A DNA stretch of 64,000 nt from Agathobaculum ammoniilyticum (GTDB lineage: Bacteria; Bacillota; Clostridia; Oscillospirales; Butyricicoccaceae), in NCBI RefSeq assembly GCF_025567315.1, contig NZ_JAOQJE010000008.1:62001-126000 (forward strand). Direction: 5' to 3'. Shown here piece by piece: positions 8,764-17,529 of the stretch. The position numbers and the translations under genes were made by a program. Below the pieces are notes generated by a model. It made no database searches, was not told the origin of the DNA, and saw nothing but the letters and a program-made list of their open reading frames with translations. Each line of letters begins with the position of its first letter. Positions within the stretch are counted from its first letter, which is position 1.

Positions 8764-9509
8764 CTAGGAGGTACCGGCTGCCAGGGGCCGGTCTTCCTTG
8801 AAAATAGCATAAATGGTGTTGCAGAGTTTGCGGGAGATGGTGCCGATCGCGGTAAGATGGTGCTTGCCGCGAGCACGGAGGGACTGGTAATACTCTGAGA
8901 GAATGGGGGCACAAAAAGCCGCCTTGGAGGCGGATAGCCAGATGGCCCGCCTGAGATACGGTGAGCCCCGTTTAGAGATTTTCTGCCTTGTTCCGATAAA
9001 CTCACCGGACTGTGTGACTCGTACATCCAACCCGGCAAAGGCGACCAGTTTATTGGATGCGTCAAAGCGATGGATGTCTCCGATCTCGCTCAGGATAATG
9101 GCGCCCAAGAGGCAGCGCCAAAGGTGTCTGAAAACAAGTGACAGATTCGTGACGAAGAACTGCCCGAAGCGCACGATCTGGGCGATAATGAAGCTGTCCT
9201 TTCGGTCATTCTTTGTCTGACGAATATACATCTTCCGAAAAGCCTCAGACTGGATGGGATTGATGACCTTTACTTCAAAGCCATGCTCCAGCAGATACCC
9301 GTACGCGCTCGGCCAGTAATGGCCGGTGGCCTCCATGCCAATGAGCAGGTCATCTCTTGAGCTGTTCAGCTTCTGAACATTGCCGCCAGCTTCTCACAGC
9401 CCTCTTTGCTGTTGGAAAATGAAATGCTGTCCAGCAAGGCCGCGCCGGCCTCACCTATGACCGTGGCTTCATGTTTGTATTTGGCGATGTCGATCCCGCA
9501 GTAGAGCAT
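8764..9509 (-). pseudogene. IS110-family transposase remnant
   Basis: Reading from an ATG at 9509 (AGGAGG ribosome site just upstream) gives MLYCGIDIAKYKHEATV, the DEDD-domain start of IS110 transposases, then a TGA near 9367. The frame resumes as MEATGHYWPS...TKNDRKDSF. About 130 residues are then missing, and the C-terminal Transposase_20 domain follows directly (LGAIILSEIGDIHRFDAS, RGSPYLRRA). One frameshift plus an internal deletion make it inactive. Confidence 0.85.
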
Positions 9510-9771
9510 GGGAAACCTCCTCTTTCAAAATTCCAGACAGAGTTCCCTCACGCTTCTTTGCGGAACACAACCTCGTTAGATATCCAGCGCATCCTCGCTA
9601 TCCAGCCATTCGTGTCCACCCGCAAAGACAGAGGCGCAATTCTCTCTTTGGAAGCTGTACTTCAAGGAGACAACCTGCGCCCTCTGTCTGCTGGCCTTAT
9701 TATCCCACATGGATTGTGGAACAACAAGTGGGTTTCATGCGGTTCCCCACATTATACGGGAGAGAAAAAAC
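9510..9771 (-). other. Non-coding end of the IS110 remnant
   Basis: About 260 bp upstream of the remnant transposase with no coding signal. In IS110-group elements this transposase-proximal end carries the bridge RNA, so a decayed bridge-RNA region is a reasonable reading, but the exact IS end was not located. Confidence 0.4.
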
Positions 9772-11179
9772 ATGACCACAAAGAAACTGCGCATCCCCAT
9801 CTTACTGCTGGCGCTGTGGCTGATAGCGGCGACGGTTATCCCGCAGTCCTATGCCGCGGGCGGTACGCACCGCGGCGAAGTAAAAAACGGTACTGGTTAT
9901 ACATCCAGCGCGGTCGGCGTCAACGTGTGAGAGACCGGCATCGCCCGAGACATATCCTTTGTGCCGATAGAGGGCTATTGCATCACGCCGGTGAACGCCT
10001 CTAATGGCGATACATCGGCCAGCGTGGAGATCAAGACGGAGGGAATGCCGGTGCAGATTACCGCGGGCGGCATGGCGCTCCCCTTGTAGCATGAGGGGCG
10101 GAGCGTCACGGTTACTGTCCCAGGCAACTGCACTGGAAACCTTATCTTGTCCGCTGCTGCGGAAGCCGTATCTTACCGGCTCGCCGTGACCGCGGACAGC
10201 GGCATTGAGGTCAGCGACGGCGGGACGTATGGCGCAGGCAAGACCGTGACCATCACCGCTGAGCCTTCCGGCGAAGCAGGGGTCACCCGCGTACAGGTGG
10301 CAAATACAGATATCGGCGCGGCGAATACTGCAGACCTTGCGGAGCAAGAGGCTACCGTAGACGGCAAGACCTATCCGTTCACGGTCACAGGTGGCAAAGC
10401 CACGATGGCGTTGACGGCAGAAGAAAATCTGAGCGTCTATTTTTACAGCAACGGCAGGCCGGGGGAGCAGCCGCTGGTCGTCCGCGTCAGCGGCGATAAG
10501 GGCGTGGACATAGGTGGCAGCTGTATTGAAGTGAGGCGCGGGAATGATGTGAATATCGGAGCGCAAGCTGAACGCGGCTGTGAGATCGCCGAGGTACGGT
10601 TGGACGATGGAGTGCAGTCCGTAACCGGCTATGTGTCCGAGGGGCGCGTTTGGCTGGGCGGCAAGGTGTACCGCATAGACCAGATCGATGGCCGCTTCTG
10701 CATCCCGCACGGGTGTGAACGACGGCGGCTCGGCGACGTATACGGTTTCGCCGGACAAGAGTTATACGCTGGATACCGTCACGCTGCGCGTGGGCAGTCG
10801 GCAGGAGACCGCCCATGTGGAGGATGGCACGATCAAAGTAGGGGATAGGTCTTATCCTATGAGCCTTTCTGCAAAAAACGTTTTAAAAGTCGCCGTAAGC
10901 AATATCAGGGACGACGTGCGGCTCAGCGCCGGTGCGGTACGCAAAAACAACGGCACATTGTTTCTGCGTAATGGCGTCACCGCGCCGTATTTTGAAGGTA
11001 TGGGAAACTACCGGTTCTGTCCGGAGGACACCCTGACCCGTGCGGAAGCGGTCAAGCTCATTAACCGTGTGACCAGCCGGTCGCTGTGCGTGTATACCAT
11101 CCAGACCAGATTTGCGGATGTGCCTGCCTCGCACTAGGCGTTTTGGGATATCATCAGTGCTGCAAATTGCGTAATATAA
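9772..11179 (+). pseudogene. Secreted SLH-domain protein, broken by stops and a frameshift
   Basis: An ATG at 9772 begins a clear signal peptide (basic MTTKKLR, hydrophobic LLLALWLIAATV, AYA-type cleavage). The frame is cut by TGA at 9928 and TAG at 10087 yet continues with coherent beta-rich sequence to about 10710, where it shifts by one base. It then reaches an S-layer homology motif (YFEGMGNYRFCPEDTLTRAE, FADVPASH), interrupted by TAG at 11135 where Trp is expected, and ends at 11179. At least four lesions mean no full product is made. Confidence 0.8.
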
Positions 11180-11180
11180 C

Positions 11181-11204
11181 AAAAAAACCGCCTGGAAAGG
11201 CGGA
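11181..11204 (-). terminator. Short hairpin with T-run on the minus strand
   Basis: Stem CCGCC/GGCGG (11188-11192 with 11199-11203), followed on the minus strand by seven T residues. It could end minus-strand transcription coming from the 11512-11721 gene or from read-through of the antisense RNA. Confidence 0.55.
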
Positions 11205-11209
11205 ACGTA

Positions 11210-11238
11210 TAGACGACAAGTGGCTTGTGTGATATACT
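11210..11238 (+). promoter_or_regulatory. Candidate promoter of the small hydrophobic peptide
   Basis: TAGACG (11210-11215), 17 bp, TATACT (11233-11238) with an extended -10 TG (TGaTATACT). It would start a transcript near 11245, about 55 nt before the toxin ATG. Confidence 0.6.
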
Positions 11239-11300
11239 GGACACAGGAACGCTGTTACATATGGCGGTCAGCCCACTCCCCACAAAGGGGGTGATGCTTT

Positions 11301-11372
11301 ATGAGACGATTCGTAAGAATTGTAATATGGGCAATCCTTTTGCTGCATATTTTACTTATAAAAGCGCGTTGA
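11301..11372 (+). CDS. Small hydrophobic peptide, candidate type I toxin
   Basis: A 23-aa peptide: basic start MRRFVR, a hydrophobic membrane-spanning stretch IVIWAILLLHILLI and basic end KAR. AAAGGGGG (11284-11291) lies 9 nt before the ATG. Size, charge pattern and an adjacent converging strong promoter with a shared terminator match membrane-acting type I toxins of Firmicutes (Fst, BsrG and holin-like toxin classes in architecture, not in sequence). An overlapping frame starting at 11294 is less hydrophobic and is disfavoured. Toxicity is inferred only from architecture. Confidence 0.6.
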   Translation: MRRFVRIVIWAILLLHILLIKAR

Positions 11373-11450
11373 CCGCTCGGCTGGTACCCGAACGGTCAAC
11401 TTTTGTTGATACCCAATAGGGGCTGACTGCTGTAACAGCGTTCCCTTTGT
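11362..11450 (-). ncRNA. Candidate antisense RNA (type I antitoxin)
   Basis: A consensus sigma-A promoter points from the right into the 3' part of the toxin transcript, and no open frame follows on the minus strand. An RNA of about 90 nt would start near 11450 and end at the shared hairpin 11368-11400, overlapping the toxin mRNA in the terminator region and the last codons. Confidence 0.55.
11368..11408. terminator. Shared bidirectional terminator of the toxin locus
   Basis: Stem of 8 bp, one mismatch and 4 bp (11368-11380 with 11388-11400), 7-nt loop, then TTTTGTTG on the plus strand; the minus strand continues into GCGCTTTTAT. Confidence 0.75.
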
Positions 11451-11456
11451 GTATCT

Positions 11457-11485
11457 ATTATAAGCGGTGCGCGCCGCTTTGTCAA
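11457..11485 (-). promoter_or_regulatory. Consensus sigma-A promoter for the antisense RNA
   Basis: On the minus strand TTGACA (11485-11480), exactly 17 bp, TATAAT (11462-11457): a perfect match to both boxes with ideal spacing. There is no minus-strand gene downstream other than the antisense of the small peptide. Confidence 0.85.
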
Positions 11486-11511
11486 GCAGACGGAGTGAAC
11501 GCGCTGCTACA

Positions 11512-11721
11512 TTAGCAGCATGCATCTATCACATGCTGCGCCCGCTCCAGGATCTCGCGCCGCCATTCCGCCTGCGCGGGATTTTCGTTGACATAGGCGC
11601 TATTGTATGCGTGCTGCGCGGCCTGCTTCAGGTCGCGGCTGCGCTCCCCTGCTTCCAGCCGGCGTTCAGCGGCCTCCAGCTCGGTAAGCGCGCTTGCCAG
11701 ATTACCATCGGTCCATGCCAT
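11512..11721 (-). CDS. Small alpha-helical protein of unknown function
   Basis: A 69-aa protein, Ala/Glu/Arg-rich and predicted helical throughout (MAWTDGNLASALTELEAAER...), ending DACC. An AGAGGTG site (11730-11736) is 8 nt before the ATG at 11721; ATG 11727 and GTG 11730 are in frame but too close. No family recognised. It lies between the toxin locus and the VirB2-like gene, divergent from the latter. Confidence 0.6.
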   Translation of the reverse strand: MAWTDGNLASALTELEAAERRLEAGERSRDLKQAAQHAYNSAYVNENPAQAEWRREILERAQHVIDACC

Positions 11722-11804
11722 TTTCATCACACCTCTTACCTTGTATTGCTTTGCCTATTATAGCAGGGCTGTACAGGCCAGTCAACCAAAGGAGGAATTT
11801 CCCA

Positions 11805-12188
11805 TTGAACCAAAATAAACTGCAAAAGGCGCGTCCCGCCCTCGGATGGATGGAACGCGCCTTCTTATTTTACCGTATCGCGCTGGTGCTGCTGGTCATC
11901 GCCGCGGTCCTGATCCCGCGGGCCTTTGCCGTGGAGGACATGTGGACGGCGGCGGACCGCATCATCAAGGACGTGTATTCCAAGATCGCCGCCATTTCAA
12001 CCGTACTCGCCGGCCTGATGAGCGCGGTGGCGGTCATCGGCGCCAAAATGAGCGGCACGCAGCAAAAGGCTGACAGCGCGTGGGAGTGGCTCAAAAGAGT
12101 CTGGCTCGCCTGGGTCATCATCAACGGCATCGGCGCGTTCATCGCCTACGTCCGCCCGCTTTTTGACGGGCTGGCGACGCTGGAATGA
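11805..12188 (+). CDS. Small membrane protein, VirB2/TrbC-like candidate of the transfer apparatus
   Basis: A 127-aa protein with three hydrophobic segments (about residues 25-45, 63-83 and 97-118), the first resembling an uncleaved or cleaved signal segment (VLIPRAFAVED). GGAGG (11791-11795) is 9 nt before the TTG at 11805, the best start. Position and topology, upstream of the TrbL, PrgI and VirB4 genes, suggest the pilin-like or channel-associated small membrane protein found at this place in Firmicutes conjugative elements. Sequence alone does not prove it. Confidence 0.55.
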   Translation: MNQNKLQKARPALGWMERAFLFYRIALVLLVIAAVLIPRAFAVEDMWTAADRIIKDVYSKIAAISTVLAGLMSAVAVIGAKMSGTQQKADSAWEWLKRVWLAWVIINGIGAFIAYVRPLFDGLATLE

Positions 12189-12191
12189 CCG

Positions 12192-12482
12192 TTATCGCAG
12201 CAGCTTCGGATAATCCGTCCGGCCGTCTACGATACGGTATACATAGACCGTTTGGCCGATTACTTTGTAGATGCAGACATAATTGCCGCAGATCAGCTTT
12301 CGATACTGATGCTGCGCTAAAAAAGCATCCGGATGCAGAGCACCCATGTATGGCTGCTCTGCAAGAAGTGAGATGGTATCAAGCAGTCTGTCCGTGATCT
12401 CTTCTGCGGATCTCGACCCAACCAGCATCAAATGCAGATCCGAGATACGGTCAATATCCTCCCCTGCAGGGGTAAGGATCAC
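12192..12482 (-). CDS. ParE/RelE-type toxin
   Basis: A 96-aa protein with the ParE/RelE toxin pattern: ISLLAEQPYMGALHPD in the middle, then YRKLICGNYVCIYKVIGQTVYVYRIVDGRTDY, the paired C-terminal strands of the fold. Depending on family such toxins poison gyrase or cut mRNA; the long helix and no clear catalytic set fit ParE better. It begins at a GTG 12 bp after the antitoxin stop and in the same frame, so translation is probably coupled. Confidence 0.85.
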   Translation of the reverse strand: MILTPAGEDIDRISDLHLMLVGSRSAEEITDRLLDTISLLAEQPYMGALHPDAFLAQHQYRKLICGNYVCIYKVIGQTVYVYRIVDGRTDYPKLLR

Positions 12483-12494
12483 TAGCTGTGTGCG

Positions 12495-12761
12495 TCAGGC
12501 ATTGTGATACTTCTCTTTCAGCATTTTGCGGATTTCATCAACAGAATAGGTAGGTTCGCCGTTGAGTCTGGAGAATTCCGCTTCAAGGATCGCCGCACGG
12601 TGCTTCAGGACCTGTTCACGGTTTTCCAATGCATCTACGCTCATCAGGACGATATCGCCTTCCCCGTTTTTGGTGATATAGATCGGCTCCTGGTTTTCGT
12701 GCGCGAGAGTAGAGATCGTATTATAGCCATTTCGAAGGACGGTAGAGGACTTGATCTTCAT
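12495..12761 (-). CDS. Phd/YefM-type antitoxin
   Basis: An 88-aa antitoxin: N-terminal Phd/YefM DNA-binding fold (MKIKSSTVLRNGYNTISTL, ENQEPIYITKNGEGDIVLMS) and an acidic C-terminal tail that would wrap the toxin. The start at 12761 is preceded by GGAGG 8 nt upstream; the ATG at 12776 overlaps that site and is rejected. It comes first in the pair and would autoregulate the operon. Confidence 0.9.
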   Translation of the reverse strand: MKIKSSTVLRNGYNTISTLAHENQEPIYITKNGEGDIVLMSVDALENREQVLKHRAAILEAEFSRLNGEPTYSVDEIRKMLKEKYHNA

Positions 12762-12919
12762 TGCAGCTGCCTCCATAAATTATGGCATTATTATAGGATA
12801 ATTCTGCTATATTCGCAAGAGCAAAAGTAATATGCAAAATACAGCCCAACCTCTGTTGGACGCTTGAAAAACGGCTTGATCCTTGGTAAAATGATGTTGT
12901 TTTGAGGAGGATATCTCTA

Positions 12920-13795
12920 ATGGAACGTGATAAGATGCAACTTTTCGATAACAAGGAGATCCGAACGGTATGGGACGAGGAAAAAGAGGAATGGTACTTT
13001 TCTGTCGTTGATGTTGTTGCGATTCTGACGGACAGCGTAAATCCTACTGATTATTTAAAAAAGATGCGTAAGCGAGATGCGCAGCTGGGTACGTACCTGG
13101 GGACAGATTGTCCCCAGATAGCCATGCGAACCGCGACAGGAAAGCTCCGCAAAACGCTTGCTGCAAACACCGAACAATTGCTGCGCATCATCCAATCGAT
13201 CCCCTCTCCCAAAGCAGAGCCGTTCAAACTGTGGCTTGCAGAAGTCGGACGGGAGCGGATCGAAGAAACCATAGATCCGGAACTCATCATAGACCGTGCG
13301 CTTGAGACCTACCTGAAAAAGGGGTATTCCAGAGAATGGATCAACCAACGGCTGCAGGCGATCCAGGTCCGCAAAGAGCTTACAGACGAATGGCAGGATC
13401 GCGGTGTGCAAAAGGGTGTTGAGTATGCAATACTTACAGACGAGATCACCCGTGCATGGTCTGGTATGACGACGCGGCAGTATAAAAAGCTGAAGGGTCT
13501 GAAAAAGGAAAATCTGCGGGATAATATGACGACAACGGAAATTATCCTGAATATGCTTGCAGAAACCTCAACAAAGGATATTTCCAAAGAGGCCAAGCCG
13601 GAAACTTTTGCAGAAAATGTAGAGGTTGCCCGCCGTGGCGGTAACGTAGCCGGAATAGCCAAAAAAGCTCTTGAGGCGGAAACCGGAAGGCCTGTTATCT
13701 CTTCACAAAATGCAGCACAGCTTAATACCGTGGTTACAGGGATGATCGAAGAAGTTGCAGGGACAGGAAAGAAAAAACATGAGGATAACAACTGA
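12920..13795 (+). CDS. BRO-N domain protein with DinD-like C-terminal region
   Basis: A 291-aa protein. Residues 1-100 form a BRO/Bro-N DNA-binding domain (VWDEEKEEWYFSVVDVVAIL, DYLKKMRKRD). Residues 150-270 resemble damage-inducible protein D (RQYKKLKGLKKENLRDNMT, then ARRGGNVAGIAKKALEAETG). GAGGAGG (12904-12910) fixes the start at 12920. Such proteins occur in phages and conjugative elements and are often DNA-damage induced; the exact role here is unknown. It is a single gene with its own terminator. Confidence 0.8.
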   Translation: MERDKMQLFDNKEIRTVWDEEKEEWYFSVVDVVAILTDSVNPTDYLKKMRKRDAQLGTYLGTDCPQIAMRTATGKLRKTLAANTEQLLRIIQSIPSPKAEPFKLWLAEVGRERIEETIDPELIIDRALETYLKKGYSREWINQRLQAIQVRKELTDEWQDRGVQKGVEYAILTDEITRAWSGMTTRQYKKLKGLKKENLRDNMTTTEIILNMLAETSTKDISKEAKPETFAENVEVARRGGNVAGIAKKALEAETGRPVISSQNAAQLNTVVTGMIEEVAGTGKKKHEDNN

Positions 13796-13803
13796 ATAAG
13801 ATA

Positions 13804-13836
13804 AAGACGCTTCTGTTACTGAAGCGTCTTTTCTGT
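13804..13836 (+). terminator. Rho-independent terminator of the BRO/DinD-like gene
   Basis: Perfect 10-bp stem (13804-13813 with 13821-13830), followed by TTCTGTT, immediately after the stop at 13795. Confidence 0.85.
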
Positions 13837-13838
13837 TA

Positions 13839-13883
13839 GCGGCGCCGTATCACATTTTCCCTGATGCGGCGCCGTTTTTTTGT
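13839..13883 (+). terminator. Second tandem hairpin before the transfer operon
   Basis: GC-rich stem GGCGCCG...CGGCGCC extended by TATCA/TGAT (13841-13873), followed by TTTTTTTG. It lies just upstream of the TrbL-like gene ribosome site, so it can act as a terminator or as an attenuator of the transfer genes. Confidence 0.75.
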
Positions 13884-13908
13884 TTTACTGGAAGGGAGGA
13901 AACCTGAA

Positions 13909-16302
13909 ATTCTCGAAAAGTTAGTAAAAGCCCTGTTTGAATGGCTGGCGTCGCTGTGGTATGAGATGGTGGAATACCTGCTGGACCAGCTCATGGAGCT
14001 GTTTAATGTGGATCTTTCCTACTTCGCAGAACGCGTGCCGGTCATAGACGACATTGCAAACATCTTTGTTGCGGTGGGCTGGGCGCTGCTTATCGGCAAC
14101 CTGGCGTATCAGGCGATGCGTTCCATGGCCTCGGGCGTCGGCATCGAGGCGGAGGAGCCGGGACGGCTGTTCCTGCGCAGCGCGATGTTTTCCTTTTTGC
14201 TGCTCGTCAGCCGGCAGATCTGTGCGATTGGCTTTGGCCTGTCCGCCACGGTCATGGAGATGCTGCAGGCGCCGGACGCCGTCACCTTTGACCCGTTTGG
14301 GGAGGAAACCTTTGATACGCTCCCCAACGCGGGCTGGCTCATCGTCATCGTGGTAAACATCGTCATCCAGTGGCAGCTTATCCGGCTGTTCTTCGAGGTC
14401 GCGGAGCGGTACGTTATCCTCTGTGTCCTGACGTACTGCGCGCCGCTGGCCTTTGCGATGGGCGGGTCGAAAAGCACGGGCGATATCTTCCGCGGCTGGC
14501 TGCGGATGTTCGCCAGCATGTGCGTACTCATGGTGTTCAATCTGGTGTTCGTCAAGCTGGTGCTGTCCGCGCTCTCCACAGACCCGAACGGCGCGGCGAT
14601 CATCCCGTGGGCGATGCTCGTAGTCGGCATCGTTCGTATGGCAAAGAAGATGGACGGCGTTATCCTGCGCATCGGCCTGAACCCTGCGCTTACCGGGGAC
14701 CCGCTGGGTGCGCGCTTCCCCGGCGCGCTCACGGCCATGGCCCTGCGCAGCATCGCGTCCGTCGTGACGCGCACGGCGGCGAAACACACATCGTCTGCCG
14801 GACACAGCAATACCTCCGGCCCTCCGCCGCGGGAAGGCCCGCTCTGGGGCGGTATGGGGAAGAACGGTACAGGGGGACCGGTTTCCAGCGGCAGGCTGTC
14901 AGACAGCCGAAAGGAAAGCATCCGCAGCCGGACGGCGGCAGAAGGGACGGCTGTGACCCGCGGTGCGGGCTCGGGTATGCGGGCCGCGCAGGGATTGGAG
15001 GTCTTCCGCCGCCGGTACGGTGCGGACAATACGGAGATGATGCGGCAGGTGCGCAGGATGGTCTCCATCGACGCGGATGACTTTGATGATGAAAGCCATA
15101 TCAGCAGCCATGTGGAGAAAAACAGCAGCGCCGCCGAAACCATCTCCGAAGCGGGCGGCAGGGTGACGCCGCCGGCGCCGCCGAAGCGCCCGCTTCCGGA
15201 GAATTTCGGCCGCATGAGCCCGCTGCAGACAGACGGCAAGTTGCCGCCGGTCATGCCGCAGCGCACAGCGGATGGACAGGCCAACCATATGGTCTCCCCT
15301 GTTACACCGCAGCCGCCGGAACAGGTACACTCCGGCATCGGGGCAGCACCGGAACGCGGCGCACCCACAGCGGAGCATGGAAACAGGCGGCCAGAGCATA
15401 CGCCGCAGGCGGGTAAGATCAGCCCAGTCATGCCGCCATCGCCGCAGCGGGAAAGGCGAAACACAACTGAGCAAGCGTCCGCACGGGCAGCGGGCGTGCA
15501 TGTCATGCCGAATCCTCTGACTGGCCACGCTGGCAGCATGTCCCCAGTTGGGAAAGGGACGGCCTCCGCCCCAGGTGGTGCATCGGCAGTCCACATGCCG
15601 CAGGAACGTCAGGCACATGGAGCAGCATCCACCGCTGCTGCTGCACCGCCCCAACAGGGTCGGACTGCGGCCTCACCAGTTGTTCCACCAGCACGGCAGC
15701 AGACCGTATCCCCTCCGTGGAACACATCGGCTGGGACAACGACTACTGCGCATACCGTTCGGCCAAGGGAGCATACCCCACAGGCAGCCCATCCCGCACA
15801 GGGCGGCGCCTCAACTGCAGCACAACCGAACGCAGCGCCTGTTACTGCACCGTCCACCGCACAGGCCGTGTCACCGGCGCGACAGCAGCCTAAGCCCGCG
15901 GCATCGTCGCAGGAGACTGCACCACTCCCAGTCACCCCAGTACGGCAGCAGGGTATCCCCGTTGCACAGCAGGCTGGGGCGCAGGGACCGACGTCCGTGC
16001 AGGACAGACAGGCCATGTCGCCACCGCAGGCACACGCGCAGCTATCCGCAAAACTGCAGCCGGATGTTGCACCCGCATACCGCCGCCCTACAGTTACCCC
16101 AGCGATACGGGAAAGAAAACCAGATCGTCCGGATACGGCATCCCATCCGGACGTCACCCCGGGCGTCCACACGCCGGATATGGTGGCGCCGCCGCCTGCC
16201 GTCCAGCCGCGTACCCTGCGCCGCAGCGCGCAACCGCTCACACGGGACAGGACACCCACAGAAAGAGGAGGGGGACGTCATAAACGAAGAAAGAAAAAGT
16301 AA
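13909..16302 (+). CDS. TrbL/VirB6-like conjugation channel protein with long disordered tail
   Basis: A polytopic inner-membrane channel component. Residues 1-290 hold an N-terminal amphipathic stretch (LEKLVKALFEWLASLWYEMV) and about six membrane helices, the TrbL/VirB6 topology seen in ICEs with PrgI and VirB4. Residues 300-797 are Pro/Ala/Gln-rich, low in complexity and predicted disordered, ending in RRKKK; this tail is longer than the membrane part. The frame is open from an ATG at 13864, but that lies inside a terminator hairpin. GGGAGG (13894-13899) points 9 nt downstream to an ATT at 13909, the probable unusual start. Confidence 0.8.
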   Translation: MLEKLVKALFEWLASLWYEMVEYLLDQLMELFNVDLSYFAERVPVIDDIANIFVAVGWALLIGNLAYQAMRSMASGVGIEAEEPGRLFLRSAMFSFLLLVSRQICAIGFGLSATVMEMLQAPDAVTFDPFGEETFDTLPNAGWLIVIVVNIVIQWQLIRLFFEVAERYVILCVLTYCAPLAFAMGGSKSTGDIFRGWLRMFASMCVLMVFNLVFVKLVLSALSTDPNGAAIIPWAMLVVGIVRMAKKMDGVILRIGLNPALTGDPLGARFPGALTAMALRSIASVVTRTAAKHTSSAGHSNTSGPPPREGPLWGGMGKNGTGGPVSSGRLSDSRKESIRSRTAAEGTAVTRGAGSGMRAAQGLEVFRRRYGADNTEMMRQVRRMVSIDADDFDDESHISSHVEKNSSAAETISEAGGRVTPPAPPKRPLPENFGRMSPLQTDGKLPPVMPQRTADGQANHMVSPVTPQPPEQVHSGIGAAPERGAPTAEHGNRRPEHTPQAGKISPVMPPSPQRERRNTTEQASARAAGVHVMPNPLTGHAGSMSPVGKGTASAPGGASAVHMPQERQAHGAASTAAAAPPQQGRTAASPVVPPARQQTVSPPWNTSAGTTTTAHTVRPREHTPQAAHPAQGGASTAAQPNAAPVTAPSTAQAVSPARQQPKPAASSQETAPLPVTPVRQQGIPVAQQAGAQGPTSVQDRQAMSPPQAHAQLSAKLQPDVAPAYRRPTVTPAIRERKPDRPDTASHPDVTPGVHTPDMVAPPPAVQPRTLRRSAQPLTRDRTPTERGGGRHKRRKKK

Positions 16303-17512
16303 CGGCGGCCGTATCGCCGCGGCCGCGGCACAGATCGCGCAGGCCGCATGGAGGGGCGGCGTACCCAGCGCGGCAGTAGCCGCCGCAGCGCAGGCCGCGC
16401 CGGCACTGTTCAAAGCCGCAGGTATCGCCGTGCTGATCTGCCTCGGCCTGCCGCTATTGATGCTGCTGTCCATCCCATGCAATTTGTTTGGTTCGCCCAG
16501 CGCCTCCTCGGCAGACATCCAAGAGATGACCGCCCATGCGGAGGAGCTCACCGCCGCATGGAAGCGGCAGCGCACGCTGGAGCAGCAGGCGGTAGACCTG
16601 TTCGTATCGCTCCTGCCGGAGGATCTGGGCTTTATCCGCATCGAGAAGCGGCTCGGCAACACGAACGATTACTGGATGATCGCCATTACCTCGGTGTACA
16701 GCGAGCAGGACGTGATGACGATAGACGAAGCGAAGATCGTCCGGACCATGCAGGCCAAGCTCCAATATGACCTCGAGGCGGAGTATGACGCGGAGGGGGA
16801 TTTCATCGGCTATGTGCTGGTGATCTCAGACATGACGCCAACCGAACTCATGGACAAGCTGGGCATGGACGGGCAGCAGCGCATGTGGGCGGAGGTCATT
16901 TACAATACCATCTGCGACGCGGAATACAGTGCGCCGGGCGGGTCTGTGGACAACACAGCGGATATGGATTTCTCCGATGTGGTGTTCACCGGCAGGGGTA
17001 ATTCCAGGGACGTCGTGTATTTCAGCCAGTACGATCCCCGCTGGGGTGGGCTGATGTACGGCCAGACCAATACGATCGCGGGGGCGGGCTGCGGGCCAAC
17101 GTCGCTTGCCATCTGCGTATCCACGCTAACGGATACCATCGTCACGCCGCCGGAGGTCTGTGACTGGTCCGTAAAAACGGGCCACCGCTGCGAAGGCAGC
17201 GGGAGCTACCACAGCCTGATCCCAGATGGGGCGGCGCATTACAACGTCCCCTGCCGCGGCATCGGCCGGAGCGGGACCGAGCTGGTAAAGGCATTGCAGG
17301 AAGGCAAGCTCGTGATCGCGATCATGTCCGCCGGGCATTTCACCCGCGGGGGACATTTCATCGTGCTGCGGGGTGTCACGGACAGCGGCAAGATCCTGGT
17401 AGCGGACTGCGCCAGCTATGAGCGCAGCCAAAAGGAATGGGACCTTGGCGTGTTCCTCGCGGAATGCAACAAAGGCGCCGCGGCCGGCGGGCCGTTCTGG
17501 GTGCTGGGATGA
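16280..17512 (+). CDS. C39-like cysteine peptidase, cell-wall/transfer-associated, membrane-anchored
   Basis: A protein of about 410 aa: Ala-rich N-terminus, one membrane helix (about residues 46-66, VLICLGLPLLMLLSIPC), an extracytoplasmic helical region, and a C-terminal papain-like C39 domain with Cys in AGAGCGPTSLAIC, His in TRGGHFIVLRGV and Asp in ILVADCASY. In Gram-positive type IV systems this position carries the VirB1-like wall-opening enzyme. A GAGGAGGGGG site precedes the TrbL stop; the best-spaced in-frame codon is ATA at 16280 (INEERKSNG), as no ATG/GTG/TTG is suitably placed. It overlaps the TrbL gene by 23 bp. Confidence 0.8.
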   Translation: MNEERKSNGGRIAAAAAQIAQAAWRGGVPSAAVAAAAQAAPALFKAAGIAVLICLGLPLLMLLSIPCNLFGSPSASSADIQEMTAHAEELTAAWKRQRTLEQQAVDLFVSLLPEDLGFIRIEKRLGNTNDYWMIAITSVYSEQDVMTIDEAKIVRTMQAKLQYDLEAEYDAEGDFIGYVLVISDMTPTELMDKLGMDGQQRMWAEVIYNTICDAEYSAPGGSVDNTADMDFSDVVFTGRGNSRDVVYFSQYDPRWGGLMYGQTNTIAGAGCGPTSLAICVSTLTDTIVTPPEVCDWSVKTGHRCEGSGSYHSLIPDGAAHYNVPCRGIGRSGTELVKALQEGKLVIAIMSAGHFTRGGHFIVLRGVTDSGKILVADCASYERSQKEWDLGVFLAECNKGAAAGGPFWVLG

Positions 17513-17529
17513 GAGGAGGAGATAGAATC

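Noticed and set aside
8670..9065. Upstream extension of the Spo0A-like frame to a 251-aa protein
   Set aside because: The extra part is antisense to the IS110 remnant and the true ribosome site lies directly before 8669.
15548..16279. N-terminal extension of the C39 peptidase to 654 aa
   Set aside because: The extension is an out-of-frame reading of the TrbL tail (Arg/His/Pro-rich); the ribosome site at 16265-16274 marks the real start.
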